Below the pieces are notes generated by a model that saw only the letters and a list, made by a program, of their open reading frames with translations, was not told the origin of the DNA and did no database searches. DNA of 64,000 bases from an uncultured Nocardioides sp. (GTDB lineage Bacteria > Actinomycetota > Actinomycetes > Propionibacteriales > Nocardioidaceae): the NCBI GenBank assembly GCA_902805885.1, contig CADCUM010000094.1, positions 17,919 through 81,918 of the forward strand. The letters are read 5' to 3'. Shown piece by piece: positions 15,860 to 26,129 of this stretch (position 1 is the first letter of the stretch; every line of letters begins with the position of its first letter). The translations under genes and the position numbers were made by a program.

Positions 15860-17188
15860 CTACGAGCGCTCGAGCCCGTAGCGCCACTCCTCGGACACCA
15901 CCAGACCGGCGGCGGTCCCCAGGCGCTCCTCCACCGCGTCCACCAGCATCGCGGACGCCCCCGAGGGGTAGATCGGGTCCCAGCTGAGCTCGCGACTGAG
16001 CGCGTGGACGCCCTTGACCACGTTCGCGACCGCGGCCCCGGTCGTGGGCGGCGCCAGGAAGTTGCCGCCGGCGAGCAGCGACTCGCCGCGGTCGGAGCCG
16101 AAGCGCAGCGTCACGCACGGCACGCCCATCACGTTGACCTCCTCCTGGATGCTGCCGGAGTCGGTCGCCACCACCGAGCAGAGTCGCATCGCGGCGAGCA
16201 CGTTGGCATAGCTGTCCCAGACCGGGCTGGTCACGAGACGCTCGCCGTGGCGCGAGACGAGGCCCTCGAGCCACTCGCGGTAGCCGAAGCGGTCGATCGC
16301 GCTCTCGGTCCCGTTGAGGCGGATGAAGAGGATGCTGTGCCCCTCCTCCAGGAGCTGCTCCATGGCCTCCATGAGGGCCGTGAAGCGGTGGCGGTCGTCA
16401 GTGTTCTCCTTGCGGTGGACGCAGATGCGGATGAACTCCCGAGACGCCATCTGGGGGTAGATCTCCAGGACGTTCGCGATGTCGGCCTCGGTCGCCGACT
16501 CGGGCCGCTCCAGGGCGTCGACGACCGAGTTGCCGACGACCGCGATGGTGCCGGGGAAGAAGCCCTCCTCCAGCAGGTACTCGCGGTTGAGCTCGACCGG
16601 CGCCGCGTGCAGGTTGGCGGCGGCATCGGCCGTGCGGGTGTTGAACTGCTCGGGCGAGGGCTCGCGGCTGCCCCGCTCGTACGTCGATCGCGTGAGCAGC
16701 TGCTTGCGGTAGGCGTCCCAGTCGATCTCGTCGCTGTGGAACTGCTCCAGCCAGTCGTGGAGCACCGCGCGGGACGGGGAGAGGGTGCGGAGCCCGGCCT
16801 CGACGTGGACCACGGGCAGCCCCTTGGTGAACCCGGCCAGGGAGCCCGCCATCGCGGTGGTGGTGTCGCCGTGGACGTAGAGGATCGGCTGCCCGATCTC
16901 CTCGGTGAGCTCGCCGAGGTAGCGACCCAGGCGGTCGGTGATGCGGGAGACGAGGTCGGTCGCCGACCCGGTCGCGCGGAGGTCCTCGACGTCCTCGATG
17001 CCGAACTCGCTGAGCATGGCGCCGGACAGGCTGTGGTCGAAGTGCTGGCCCGTGTGGCAGACCAGCGCCCGATGCCCCCGGGACACCAGCTCGTGGTAGA
17101 TCGGTGCCTGCTTGATGATGTCCGGCTTCGTCCCGACCAGGACCACATGGACCCGCTCGCGTCCGGCGGATGATGCGTGAAGGTTCAC
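15860..17188 (-). CDS. UDP-N-acetylglucosamine 2-epimerase (non-hydrolysing)
   Basis: It would interconvert UDP-GlcNAc and UDP-ManNAc for surface glycans. The fold is seen from VHVVLVGTKPDIIKQAPIY through CHTGQHFDHSLS, YVHGDTTTAMAGSLAGF, VHVEAGLRTLSPSRAV, CVHRKENTDDRHRF and ATDSGSIQEEVNVMGVPCVTLR. At 442 residues it is about 70 longer than a standard WecB, mainly through an insertion (about residues 155-205) in the middle. The GTG start overlaps the manC stop (GTGA), so the two sugar-nucleotide genes are one operon. The insertion may mean a modified substrate. Confidence 0.85.
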   Translation of the reverse strand: MNLHASSAGRERVHVVLVGTKPDIIKQAPIYHELVSRGHRALVCHTGQHFDHSLSGAMLSEFGIEDVEDLRATGSATDLVSRITDRLGRYLGELTEEIGQPILYVHGDTTTAMAGSLAGFTKGLPVVHVEAGLRTLSPSRAVLHDWLEQFHSDEIDWDAYRKQLLTRSTYERGSREPSPEQFNTRTADAAANLHAAPVELNREYLLEEGFFPGTIAVVGNSVVDALERPESATEADIANVLEIYPQMASREFIRICVHRKENTDDRHRFTALMEAMEQLLEEGHSILFIRLNGTESAIDRFGYREWLEGLVSRHGERLVTSPVWDSYANVLAAMRLCSVVATDSGSIQEEVNVMGVPCVTLRFGSDRGESLLAGGNFLAPPTTGAAVANVVKGVHALSRELSWDPIYPSGASAMLVDAVEERLGTAAGLVVSEEWRYGLERS

Positions 17189-18261
17189 AACAGGTCCTCT
17201 CTGCGGCGGGCGGCGAGTGTCGAGCGGACGCGGTCGAGCGCGGGGCGGTCGGCTGCGCTCTCCTTGTCGAGCACGTACACCGCGTCCTCGTGGGTCACGA
17301 TGATCAGGTCCTGCACGCCGAGGGTCACCACCGGCCGCCCGTCCAGGCTGACCGAGAGCACGTTGTCGGAGTCGCACGTCACCGACGACCCGATCGAGTC
17401 GACACCCTGGCTGGTGAGCAGTCCCTCGAGACGCGGCCAGGTGCCGACGTCGTTCCAGCCGAACTCGCCCTTGACGACCCGGGGCCGGACACCGACCTCG
17501 AACAGGGGGTGCAGCTCGTGACCGCCGGCGGCGGGGCCGTCGTACCCGGTGCCGACGCCGGACCGGATGTGACGGTTCACCGAGGACATGACGTAGGGGC
17601 GCACCGCTCGGTAGGCGTCGAGCACCAGCTCGGGGTGGACGGCGTAGCAGGCGAGGTTCCACAGCACGTCGCCGCCCGCGATCAGCTCGCGGGCACGGTC
17701 CTCGTCGGGCTTCTCGATGAACGTGGTGGCCCGGGTGGCTCCGGTCGCCTCGTCGGCGACGGTCGAGAAGTAGCCGAGCCCCTTGTCCGGGGAGGTCGGC
17801 TCGGCCGCCATCACCACGGCGGTGCCCGGCTCGGCGGCCAGGTCGTCGAGCATCTGCTCCACCGCGGCGAGGAACGCGCGCTCGTCGTCGACCATGTGGT
17901 CCGATGGACAGGTGAACACCGGCACGTTGCCGCGCTTGCGGTGGACCTCGGCGAGCGCGAGGGCGTACGCCGTCGCCGGCCCCTTGCCCTGTCGCTCGAA
18001 GATGAAGTTCTCCTCGGGCACGCCGTTGCCGCACTCGATCGCGGTGTCGCGGAACCGGTGGAGCGTCGAGACGAAGATGTTCTCGACGGGGATGTGCTGG
18101 GCGAGACGGTTGACCGTCACGGTCAGCAGCGGGTCGTCGCCGGTGACGGGCTGGAACTGCTTCGGGCGGCGGTCGCGGCTCAACGGCCACAGCCGCTCGC
18201 CCTGCCCGCCGGCGAAGATGATCGCGGCCGTTTCCGAGGGTCCCGTCACGCGGTCGAGCAT
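17185..18261 (-). CDS. manC: Mannose-1-phosphate guanylyltransferase
   Basis: ManC makes GDP-mannose from mannose-1-phosphate and GTP. The nucleotidyltransferase motif AAIIFAGGQGERLWPLSR followed by PKQF stands at residues 12-34; CPSDHMV near 118, FIEKPDEDRA near 170 and GEFGWNDVGTW near 263 complete the family picture. 358 residues, lacking the fused isomerase domain of longer ManC proteins. The ATG at 18261 opens the conserved part; the 1299-residue ORF of the track is an antisense shadow of clpC beyond that point. It is divergent from clpC. Confidence 0.9.
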   Translation of the reverse strand: MLDRVTGPSETAAIIFAGGQGERLWPLSRDRRPKQFQPVTGDDPLLTVTVNRLAQHIPVENIFVSTLHRFRDTAIECGNGVPEENFIFERQGKGPATAYALALAEVHRKRGNVPVFTCPSDHMVDDERAFLAAVEQMLDDLAAEPGTAVVMAAEPTSPDKGLGYFSTVADEATGATRATTFIEKPDEDRARELIAGGDVLWNLACYAVHPELVLDAYRAVRPYVMSSVNRHIRSGVGTGYDGPAAGGHELHPLFEVGVRPRVVKGEFGWNDVGTWPRLEGLLTSQGVDSIGSSVTCDSDNVLSVSLDGRPVVTLGVQDLIIVTHEDAVYVLDKESAADRPALDRVRSTLAARRREDLL

Positions 18262-18270
18262 ATGGGGCGT

Positions 18271-18287
18271 GTTCGCTGTGGGCGGAC
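18271..18287. promoter_or_regulatory. Possible ClgR box between manC and clpC
   Basis: GTTCGCTGTGGGCGGAC contains CGCTGTGGGCG, close to the CGC-N5-GCG core known for ClgR, the activator of clp genes in actinobacteria. One of the more conserved inner positions does not match. Confidence 0.3.
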
Positions 18288-18313
18288 CCGGACCTCGGCC
18301 TACCGGGAACACG

Positions 18314-18319
18314 TAGGGT
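18314..18319 (+). promoter_or_regulatory. Possible -10 box for clpC
   Basis: TAGGGT stands 92 bp before the clpC ATG; a transcript from it would have a leader of about 85 nt. No good -35 is visible, consistent with a need for an activator. Confidence 0.3.
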
Positions 18320-18411
18320 GGAAGTGGGCGTTGGTCCCATTGTCCGGCACCGGTGCTGAGTCCTACGAGCGGCACCGGGGGGTCGGACCCGTAGACGTAG
18401 AGGAGTGGCAG

Positions 18412-20988
<2,577 letters not shown>

Positions 20989-21016
20989 TACCCGACCTCG
21001 GCAGTTTCCGCCCGGT

Positions 21017-21886
21017 TCAGTCCGGGAGGGCGTACGACGCCGGCTCGACCCTGACGAGCAGCCCGTCGGCGACCAGCCCGGCAAGGCACCGCTCGCGCTG
21101 CTCGGCGACGCCCCACGCGGCCTCGAGCCGCCGGGCGGTGACCGGCGCGTGGTCCTCGCGCACCAGCGCCATGATCCGCCCGCGGCACTGGCGGTCGGTG
21201 CCTGCCCAGGCCTGCCCGCGGCGGGGCGGGCCGTCGTACGGCGGGTGGCCCGCGCGGTGCCACGCGCAGGACGTCGCGATGGGGCAGTCGACGCAACGGG
21301 GCGCGCGGGCGGTGCAGACGAGCGCGCCCAGCTCCATCGTCGCGACCGCCCACGTGGCCGCGGTCGCGGGGTCCTCGGGCAGCAGCACCGTGGCCCGGTC
21401 GCGCTCGGCGCGTGTCACCGCCGGCGGTGGCAGCTCCGCACCGCCGACCGCCCGGGCCAGCACGCGCCGGACGTTGGTGTCGAGCACCACGTGCCGGCGG
21501 CCGTGGGCGAAGCTCGCGATGGCGGCCGCGGTGTAGTCCCCGACCCCCGGGAGCGCCAGCAGGTCGTCGTACTCCTCGGGGACCTCGCCGTCATGCCGCG
21601 CGACGATGGCGGTGGCGGCGGCGTGCAGGCGGAGCGCGCGGCGGGGGTATCCCAGACGACCCCACATGCGCACGGCCTCGCCGCTCGGCTCGGCGGCCAG
21701 CGCAGCCGGCGTGGGCCATCTCTCGAGCCAGGCCTCGTGGACGGGGAGGACGCGGGCCACCGGCGTCTGCTGGAGCATCAGCTCGGAGACCATCACCGAC
21801 CACGGCGACGCGCTGGGGCCGCGCCAGGGGAGCTCCCTCGCGTGGGCGTCGTACCACGCCAGCACCGGCTCGTGGAGCTCGCTCAC
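21017..21886 (-). CDS. mutY: A/G-specific adenine glycosylase
   Basis: MutY removes adenine mispaired with 8-oxoguanine. SELMLQQTPVARVLP carries the catalytic Glu near residue 35; the helix-hairpin-helix is LPGVGDYTAAAIASF near 109, the catalytic Asp is in VVLDTNVRRVL, and the iron-sulfur cluster ligands follow C-X6-C-X2-C-X5-C (CTARAPRCVDCPIATSC). 289 residues: shorter than E. coli MutY, with only a short winged-helix-like C-terminus instead of the NUDIX-like domain, as is common in actinobacteria. GTG start, leaderless promoter. Convergent with clpC. Confidence 0.95.
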   Translation of the reverse strand: MSELHEPVLAWYDAHARELPWRGPSASPWSVMVSELMLQQTPVARVLPVHEAWLERWPTPAALAAEPSGEAVRMWGRLGYPRRALRLHAAATAIVARHDGEVPEEYDDLLALPGVGDYTAAAIASFAHGRRHVVLDTNVRRVLARAVGGAELPPPAVTRAERDRATVLLPEDPATAATWAVATMELGALVCTARAPRCVDCPIATSCAWHRAGHPPYDGPPRRGQAWAGTDRQCRGRIMALVREDHAPVTARRLEAAWGVAEQRERCLAGLVADGLLVRVEPASYALPD

Positions 21887-21893
21887 CCGCGTG

Positions 21894-21899
21894 ATCGTA
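21894..21899 (-). promoter_or_regulatory. -10 box of mutY
   Basis: TACGAT on the minus strand, 7 nt before the GTG at 21886; predicted leaderless. Confidence 0.5.
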
Positions 21900-21941
21900 G
21901 GTCAGTCGGTGCGCCTCCGCCCGGTCGGGCCGGGGTCTGCC

Positions 21942-21947
21942 TAGGGT
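21942..21947 (+). promoter_or_regulatory. -10 box of the membrane-protein gene
   Basis: TAGGGT, 7 nt before the ATG at 21955. It favours that ATG over the GTG at 21946 used in the ORF track. Confidence 0.5.
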
Positions 21948-21954
21948 GCGAAGC

Positions 21955-22791
21955 ATGGCTGCCACCGTCCGACCCCGCGGACCGTTGCCGCGCCGGGTCT
22001 ACTGGACGCGGCGGATCATCGTGCTGGGCGTGCCGCTCCTCCTCGTGGTGGTGCTGGCTCGCGTCCTGGGTGGCTCCACCGACGGGAGCGACGAGGACCG
22101 AGCCACGCAGGCCAGTGCTCGCACGAAGCCCTCGGAGTCCGCCGGTCCTCTCGCGGGCCCCCCGGCTCCGGACCCCGCGGAGGCCCGCAAGGCGCGCCGG
22201 AAGGCGCGCCAGGCCGCGCAGCCGCCCCCGGAGCCGGTCCTGGCCGAGCCGACCGGGCCGTGCGACCCCGCCGACATCGTCGTCACTCCGACGCTGACCC
22301 AGGCCGTCGGCAACTCCGACGTCCCGGTCACGCTCAACCTGCGCACGCTCCTCTCCGAGGCGTGCACGTGGCAGGTCTCCCCCGAGACGCTCACCGTCAC
22401 CATCACCTCCGGCGACGACCACATCTGGAGCAGCCGCGAGTGCCCGGCCTCGATCGCCGTCCAGGACGTCGTGGTCCGGCAGGCCGCCGACACCCCGATC
22501 GTCGTCACCTGGGGCGACGCCCGCAGGTCCGACGAGACGTGCTCCGAGTACGCCGACTGGGCGCTGCCGGGCTGGTACCACGTGCAGGCGGCCGCTCTCG
22601 GCGGCAACGAGGCGGACGTGCAGTTCGAGCTCGTCGCTCCCTCGCCCGCCGTCGTCACGAAGACGGTCGAGCCCGAGCCGGCGGAGAAGAAGGGCAAGCA
22701 GGGCCAGAAGAACCAGGGCCAGAAGAACCAGGGCCAGCAGGACACCACGCACCAGCCCGGCGAGGACGGCAGCGGCAACTCCGCGGGGTAG
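21955..22791 (+). CDS. Membrane-anchored extracytoplasmic protein, unknown function
   Basis: 278 residues. A basic start (RRVYWTRR) leads into one membrane segment (IIVLGVPLLLVVVLARVLG) at about residues 20-40, then an Ala/Pro/Glu/Lys-rich linker, then a compact domain from about 100 to 230 with four cysteines (CDPADIVV, EACTWQV, SRECPAS, DETCSEY) that could form two disulfides outside the cell. The tail is Lys/Gln/Gly-rich with 15-bp DNA repeats. I do not recognise the family with certainty; the domain resembles secreted beta-sandwich proteins of actinobacteria. Convergent with the DUF222 gene. Confidence 0.6.
   Translation: MAATVRPRGPLPRRVYWTRRIIVLGVPLLLVVVLARVLGGSTDGSDEDRATQASARTKPSESAGPLAGPPAPDPAEARKARRKARQAAQPPPEPVLAEPTGPCDPADIVVTPTLTQAVGNSDVPVTLNLRTLLSEACTWQVSPETLTVTITSGDDHIWSSRECPASIAVQDVVVRQAADTPIVVTWGDARRSDETCSEYADWALPGWYHVQAAALGGNEADVQFELVAPSPAVVTKTVEPEPAEKKGKQGQKNQGQKNQGQQDTTHQPGEDGSGNSAG
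22699..22743 (+). repeat. Three 15-bp in-frame tandem repeats
   Basis: CAGGGCCAGAAGAAC occurs twice in a row and then as a diverged third copy, giving repeated Gln-Gly-Gln-Lys-Asn units in the C-terminal tail of the membrane protein. Copy number may vary by slippage. Confidence 0.8.
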
Positions 22792-22794
22792 GAC

Positions 22795-22819
22795 GCCTGC
22801 GCGCTGAGTCGTGGCAGGC
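22795..22819. terminator. Possible hairpin between convergent genes
   Basis: GCCTGC, a 13-nt loop and GCAGGC form a 6-bp stem just after the membrane-protein gene and before the end of the DUF222 gene. Weak. Confidence 0.3.
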
Positions 22820-22825
22820 CCGAGC

Positions 22826-24325
22826 TCAGCCGGGCAGGCGGATCGTCCCGCGCGAGGTGACCAGAGCGGACAGCCCGGCCGTCCCGGTCCACAGGTAGGT
22901 GCCGGGGTCGATGCGCTCGTAGCGCCAGACGCCGGCCGTCTTGGCGCGATGGTGCCGGCGACACAGCGGAGCGAGGTTGGCCGGCGTGGTGCCGGTGGTG
23001 GCGTCGCCCGGTGGCTCGCCGCCGTCGGGCGGACCGCCGGGTGGCCCGCCGCCTGACGGCTCCTGGGTCCGTCGCGTGCCGTTGCGCGATCGCTGGCCGA
23101 GCTCGCTCGCGTGGTCGAACGGCTGGCGGTGGTCGAGGTCGCACTGCCGTGCTGGGCGCGAGCACCAGGGGAACACGCAGCACCCGTCGCGCAGACGCAC
23201 CTCGTCGGCCATCTGGGGCGGCGGGTCGTGGCGCTGCACCGACCAGCGGTCGTCGGCGGCGACGTGGATCACCGGCTGGACCGTGACTCGCGACCGGCCG
23301 GCCCACTCGCGGATCGTCTCGAGCGTCAGCGGCCCCAGCCCCTCGACCGTGCCGGTCCTGGCCGCTCCGCCGGTGGTGGCCGCGGTCGCGGCGACGACGT
23401 CGGCGAGGGAGGCATGGAGGTAGAGCCGTACCTTCGCATCACGTCGGCGCAGCGCGACCCGGCGGGCCGCGTCGTGCGTGGCGGCGTCATCGATCGATGT
23501 CTCCTCCGGCCCCTGCGCCGGCACGCTCGCGAGGTCGAGGCGGGCCTGCGCGTCCGCGATGACCCCCAGTGCCTTGGCCTTGCGCACGCCGAGCTCGTCG
23601 GTGTCCCCCAGGGCGCCCAGTGCTTCCGCCTCGGCGCAGACGACGTCGTGGAAGCGGGTCAGGTCGAGGGTGTCGCCGACCGCGCGCAGCTCGGACGTGC
23701 CCGAGTAGAGGCGCGGGTCGGGGTGCGCGAGCCACACGTCCCAGCTCGCCTGCGAGGCCCGTTCCCTCTCGACCTGCGCGTCGCCGTCACAGCGGGCGGC
23801 GGCCTCGGCGACCAGGCGATCAAGCGCTGCGGCGCCGAGCGACGAGACTCGACCGGCGACCTGCCGGTCGACCCAGGCGGCCGCCGGCGCTGACAGGTCG
23901 CGCGTGCGGCTGGCGACGCGTCGGGCCTTCCACACCGGCACCAGCTGGGCCTGGACCTGGTCCCAGAGCAACGGCAGGCGGTGGTGGAGGTCGAGGGCGT
24001 CCGCGATCAACGACCCGGCCGCGGCCGGGGAGATGCCCGTCGCGACCGCCAAGGGCTCCGTCGTGAAGGCGGCCACCGCGGGCGTGCCGTCGCCGCCAAG
24101 CGTCTCGGGCTCGGTCAGCACACCCGGCAGTGACGGCCCGTCCGGTGTCTCCGCCGCGTCGAGCGCGGGGTGGCTGACCGCCCACTGATAGGCGACGCGA
24201 AGCTGGTGGACCGCCGCCTCGCGCAGCACCGCCTCGGTCTCGGCCGCCTCCGCCAGCAGTGCACCCTCGACCAGGTCCGCGAGGTTGTCGACCTGCGGCT
24301 CCCTGGTGTCTGCGGTGGTGGCCAT
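22826..24325 (-). CDS. DUF222 / HNH endonuclease-type protein (13E12 family)
   Basis: 499 residues from the ATG at 24325; a TTG at 24337 would add four. The long helical N-terminal part is DUF222-like (LADLVEGALLAEAAETEAVL, VARRVASRTRDLSAPAAAWVD-type helices). The C-terminus carries HNH elements: CCVFPWCSRPARQCDLDH, then NLAPLCRRHHRAKT. Between the first His and the Asn there is an unusual Gly/Pro-rich insertion of about 40 residues. This family is repeated in actinobacterial genomes and often linked to mobile DNA; the nuclease role is inferred from the motif. No SOS-like box is seen at this start, unlike the second copy at 63547. Confidence 0.82.
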   Translation of the reverse strand: MATTADTREPQVDNLADLVEGALLAEAAETEAVLREAAVHQLRVAYQWAVSHPALDAAETPDGPSLPGVLTEPETLGGDGTPAVAAFTTEPLAVATGISPAAAGSLIADALDLHHRLPLLWDQVQAQLVPVWKARRVASRTRDLSAPAAAWVDRQVAGRVSSLGAAALDRLVAEAAARCDGDAQVERERASQASWDVWLAHPDPRLYSGTSELRAVGDTLDLTRFHDVVCAEAEALGALGDTDELGVRKAKALGVIADAQARLDLASVPAQGPEETSIDDAATHDAARRVALRRRDAKVRLYLHASLADVVAATAATTGGAARTGTVEGLGPLTLETIREWAGRSRVTVQPVIHVAADDRWSVQRHDPPPQMADEVRLRDGCCVFPWCSRPARQCDLDHRQPFDHASELGQRSRNGTRRTQEPSGGGPPGGPPDGGEPPGDATTGTTPANLAPLCRRHHRAKTAGVWRYERIDPGTYLWTGTAGLSALVTSRGTIRLPG

Positions 24326-24451
24326 GGATCTACTCAAGCAGGACCCACTGACAGTCGTCCTCGCGTCCGTGGAGCGCTTGTGGACACCGGTGCGGGAGGC
24401 GCCAATTCGTGGAGGCGGCCTCCGGCCGGGGTCCGGCGATCGGGCCTCGTC

Positions 24452-24973
24452 CTACGGACGAACCGGGATCCAGTAGTGCCGTACCGGGCCGCGGTCGGTG
24501 TCCCGCACACCCTCGAGGACGCCGCCAGAGCGCTCGATCGTGCGAGCCGAGGCGACGTTCTCCGCCAGGCACACGGCGAGGACCCGGTCGACGCCGAGCG
24601 CGGCACGCGCCTCGACCAGCATCTCCGCGAGTGCCCAGGCGGCCAGGCCCCGGCGTCGGGCTGAGGGTCGGATGCCGTAGCCGAGGTGGCCGACGGCGTC
24701 GTCGAGCCGGTGCCGCAGCACGATGCCGCCGAGCACCTGCCCGTCCTCCACGATCCAGCGCGGCGAGCCGTGGCGCTCCTCCGGGCACGGGGTGCCGGCG
24801 GGATGCGTACGACGGAGCCGCTCGTCCACCCACGCCGCGAACCGCCCGGGGGTGCTGACGTCGTCGGCGTCGTCGAGGCCGAAGCCGTCCTCGTGGGGCC
24901 CGGGCCCCCAGTCCCGGAGGCAGTCGAGGAAGGGGGCGTGGAGGCGGGCGGTCGGAAGGATCAGCTCGGCCAC
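24452..24973 (-). CDS. GNAT-family N-acetyltransferase (RimJ/RimL-like)
   Basis: 173 residues from a GTG at 24973, 10 bp after the disA stop, so probably the tail of the disA transcript. The GNAT acetyl-CoA site is GYGIRPSARRRGLAAWALAEML near residue 99, and LAENVASARTIERSGGV is typical of the RimJ/RimL subgroup that acetylates protein N-termini or small molecules. The substrate is unknown. The ORF track extends this frame into disA; that part is a shadow. Confidence 0.8.
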   Translation of the reverse strand: MAELILPTARLHAPFLDCLRDWGPGPHEDGFGLDDADDVSTPGRFAAWVDERLRRTHPAGTPCPEERHGSPRWIVEDGQVLGGIVLRHRLDDAVGHLGYGIRPSARRRGLAAWALAEMLVEARAALGVDRVLAVCLAENVASARTIERSGGVLEGVRDTDRGPVRHYWIPVRP

Positions 24974-24983
24974 TGAGTCAGGC

Positions 24984-26066
24984 TCAGATGTAGCGCTCGG
25001 TGATGCTCGACTCGGCGAGCCGGGACAGGCCCTCGCGGACGCTGCGAGCTCGGAGCTCGCCGACGCCCTCGACGGCCTGGAGGTCGTCGATGCCTGCCGA
25101 CAGCAGCTGCTGGAGGCCGCCGAAGTGCTCGACGAGCCGGTCCACGACCGAGCCGGGCAGCCGCGGCACCTTGGCCAGCAGCCGGTAGCCGCGCGGTGCG
25201 ACGGCGCCGTCGAGGTGCTCGCCGGAGCCGAGGCCGATGGCGCGGGCCACCGCCACGGGGTCGACCAGCTCGGTCGGGGAGAGCGCCTCGAGGTCTGCCA
25301 GCAGGGCCGCCGGCTTCTCCTGGCGTCGCTTGCCGGTGGGGAGGTAGTCACGGACCACGAGCTCGCGCTCGGTGTCCACGCCGGTGACGAGCTCCTCCAG
25401 CTGGAGCGAGAGGAGGCGGCCGTCGGTGCCGAGCTCGAGGACGTAGTCCTCGATCTCGCGCGCGATCCGGGTGACCATCTCGAGACGCTGGGCCACCACG
25501 GCGACGTCGCGGACGGTGACGAGGTCCTCGATCTCGAGGGCGGAGAGGGTGGCCGACACCTCGTCGAGACGGAGCTTGTAGCGCTCCAGCGTCGCGAGCG
25601 CCTGGTTGGCGCGGGAGAGGATCTGGCCGGCGTCCTCGAGGACGTGGCGGATGTCCCCGACGTACGCCGCGATGATCTGCATCGACTGCGACACCGAGAT
25701 CACCGGGTGGCCGGTCTGCTTCGCCACCCGGTCGGCGGTGCGGTGGCGGGTGCCGGTCTCCTCGGAGGGGATGGTGTGGTCGGGCATCAGGTGGACCGCC
25801 GCGCGCAGGATGCGGGTGAGGTCCTTGTCGACGATGATCCCGCCGTCCATCTTGGCCAGCTCGCGCAGCCCCGTCGCGGTGAACGGGACGTCGAGCGCGA
25901 AGCCGCCGGTGGAGATCGACTCCACGACCTTGTCCTGACCGAGCACGATCAGGGCGCCGGTGCGGCCCCGGAGGATGCGCTCCAGGCCGTCGCGGAGGGC
26001 GGTGCCCGGGGCGATCGAGGCCAGGGTCGCCCGCAGGCGGAGCTGGTCTTCGGTGCGCTCGGCCAC
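24984..26066 (-). CDS. disA: DNA integrity scanning protein, diadenylate cyclase
   Basis: DisA makes c-di-AMP from two ATP and senses branched DNA. The N-terminal cyclase domain shows [19 protein letters not shown], then [14 protein letters not shown] and GTRHRTADR near residue 100; the C-terminus has helix-hairpin-helix motifs ([33 protein letters not shown]). The usual DGA motif reads DGG here, while RHR is intact. 360 residues with a GTG start at 26066, chosen because AGGGGG lies 7 nt upstream; the longer track start lacks such a site. It sits downstream of radA, as in many Gram-positives, where RadA acts as partner. Confidence 0.93.
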   Translation of the reverse strand: MAERTEDQLRLRATLASIAPGTALRDGLERILRGRTGALIVLGQDKVVESISTGGFALDVPFTATGLRELAKMDGGIIVDKDLTRILRAAVHLMPDHTIPSEETGTRHRTADRVAKQTGHPVISVSQSMQIIAAYVGDIRHVLEDAGQILSRANQALATLERYKLRLDEVSATLSALEIEDLVTVRDVAVVAQRLEMVTRIAREIEDYVLELGTDGRLLSLQLEELVTGVDTERELVVRDYLPTGKRRQEKPAALLADLEALSPTELVDPVAVARAIGLGSGEHLDGAVAPRGYRLLAKVPRLPGSVVDRLVEHFGGLQQLLSAGIDDLQAVEGVGELRARSVREGLSRLAESSITERYI

Positions 26067-26112
26067 GCGTCGTCCCCCTGTCGGTGCGGGCGCCACCACG
26101 GCGCCGGGGCTG

Positions 26113-26118
26113 AGTCTA
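26113..26118 (-). promoter_or_regulatory. Possible -10 box of disA
   Basis: TAGACT on the minus strand. A transcript from it would start near 26106 and give a leader of about 40 nt to the GTG at 26066. It lies in the 63-bp gap after radA. Confidence 0.35.
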
Positions 26119-26129
26119 GGGCCCGGACG

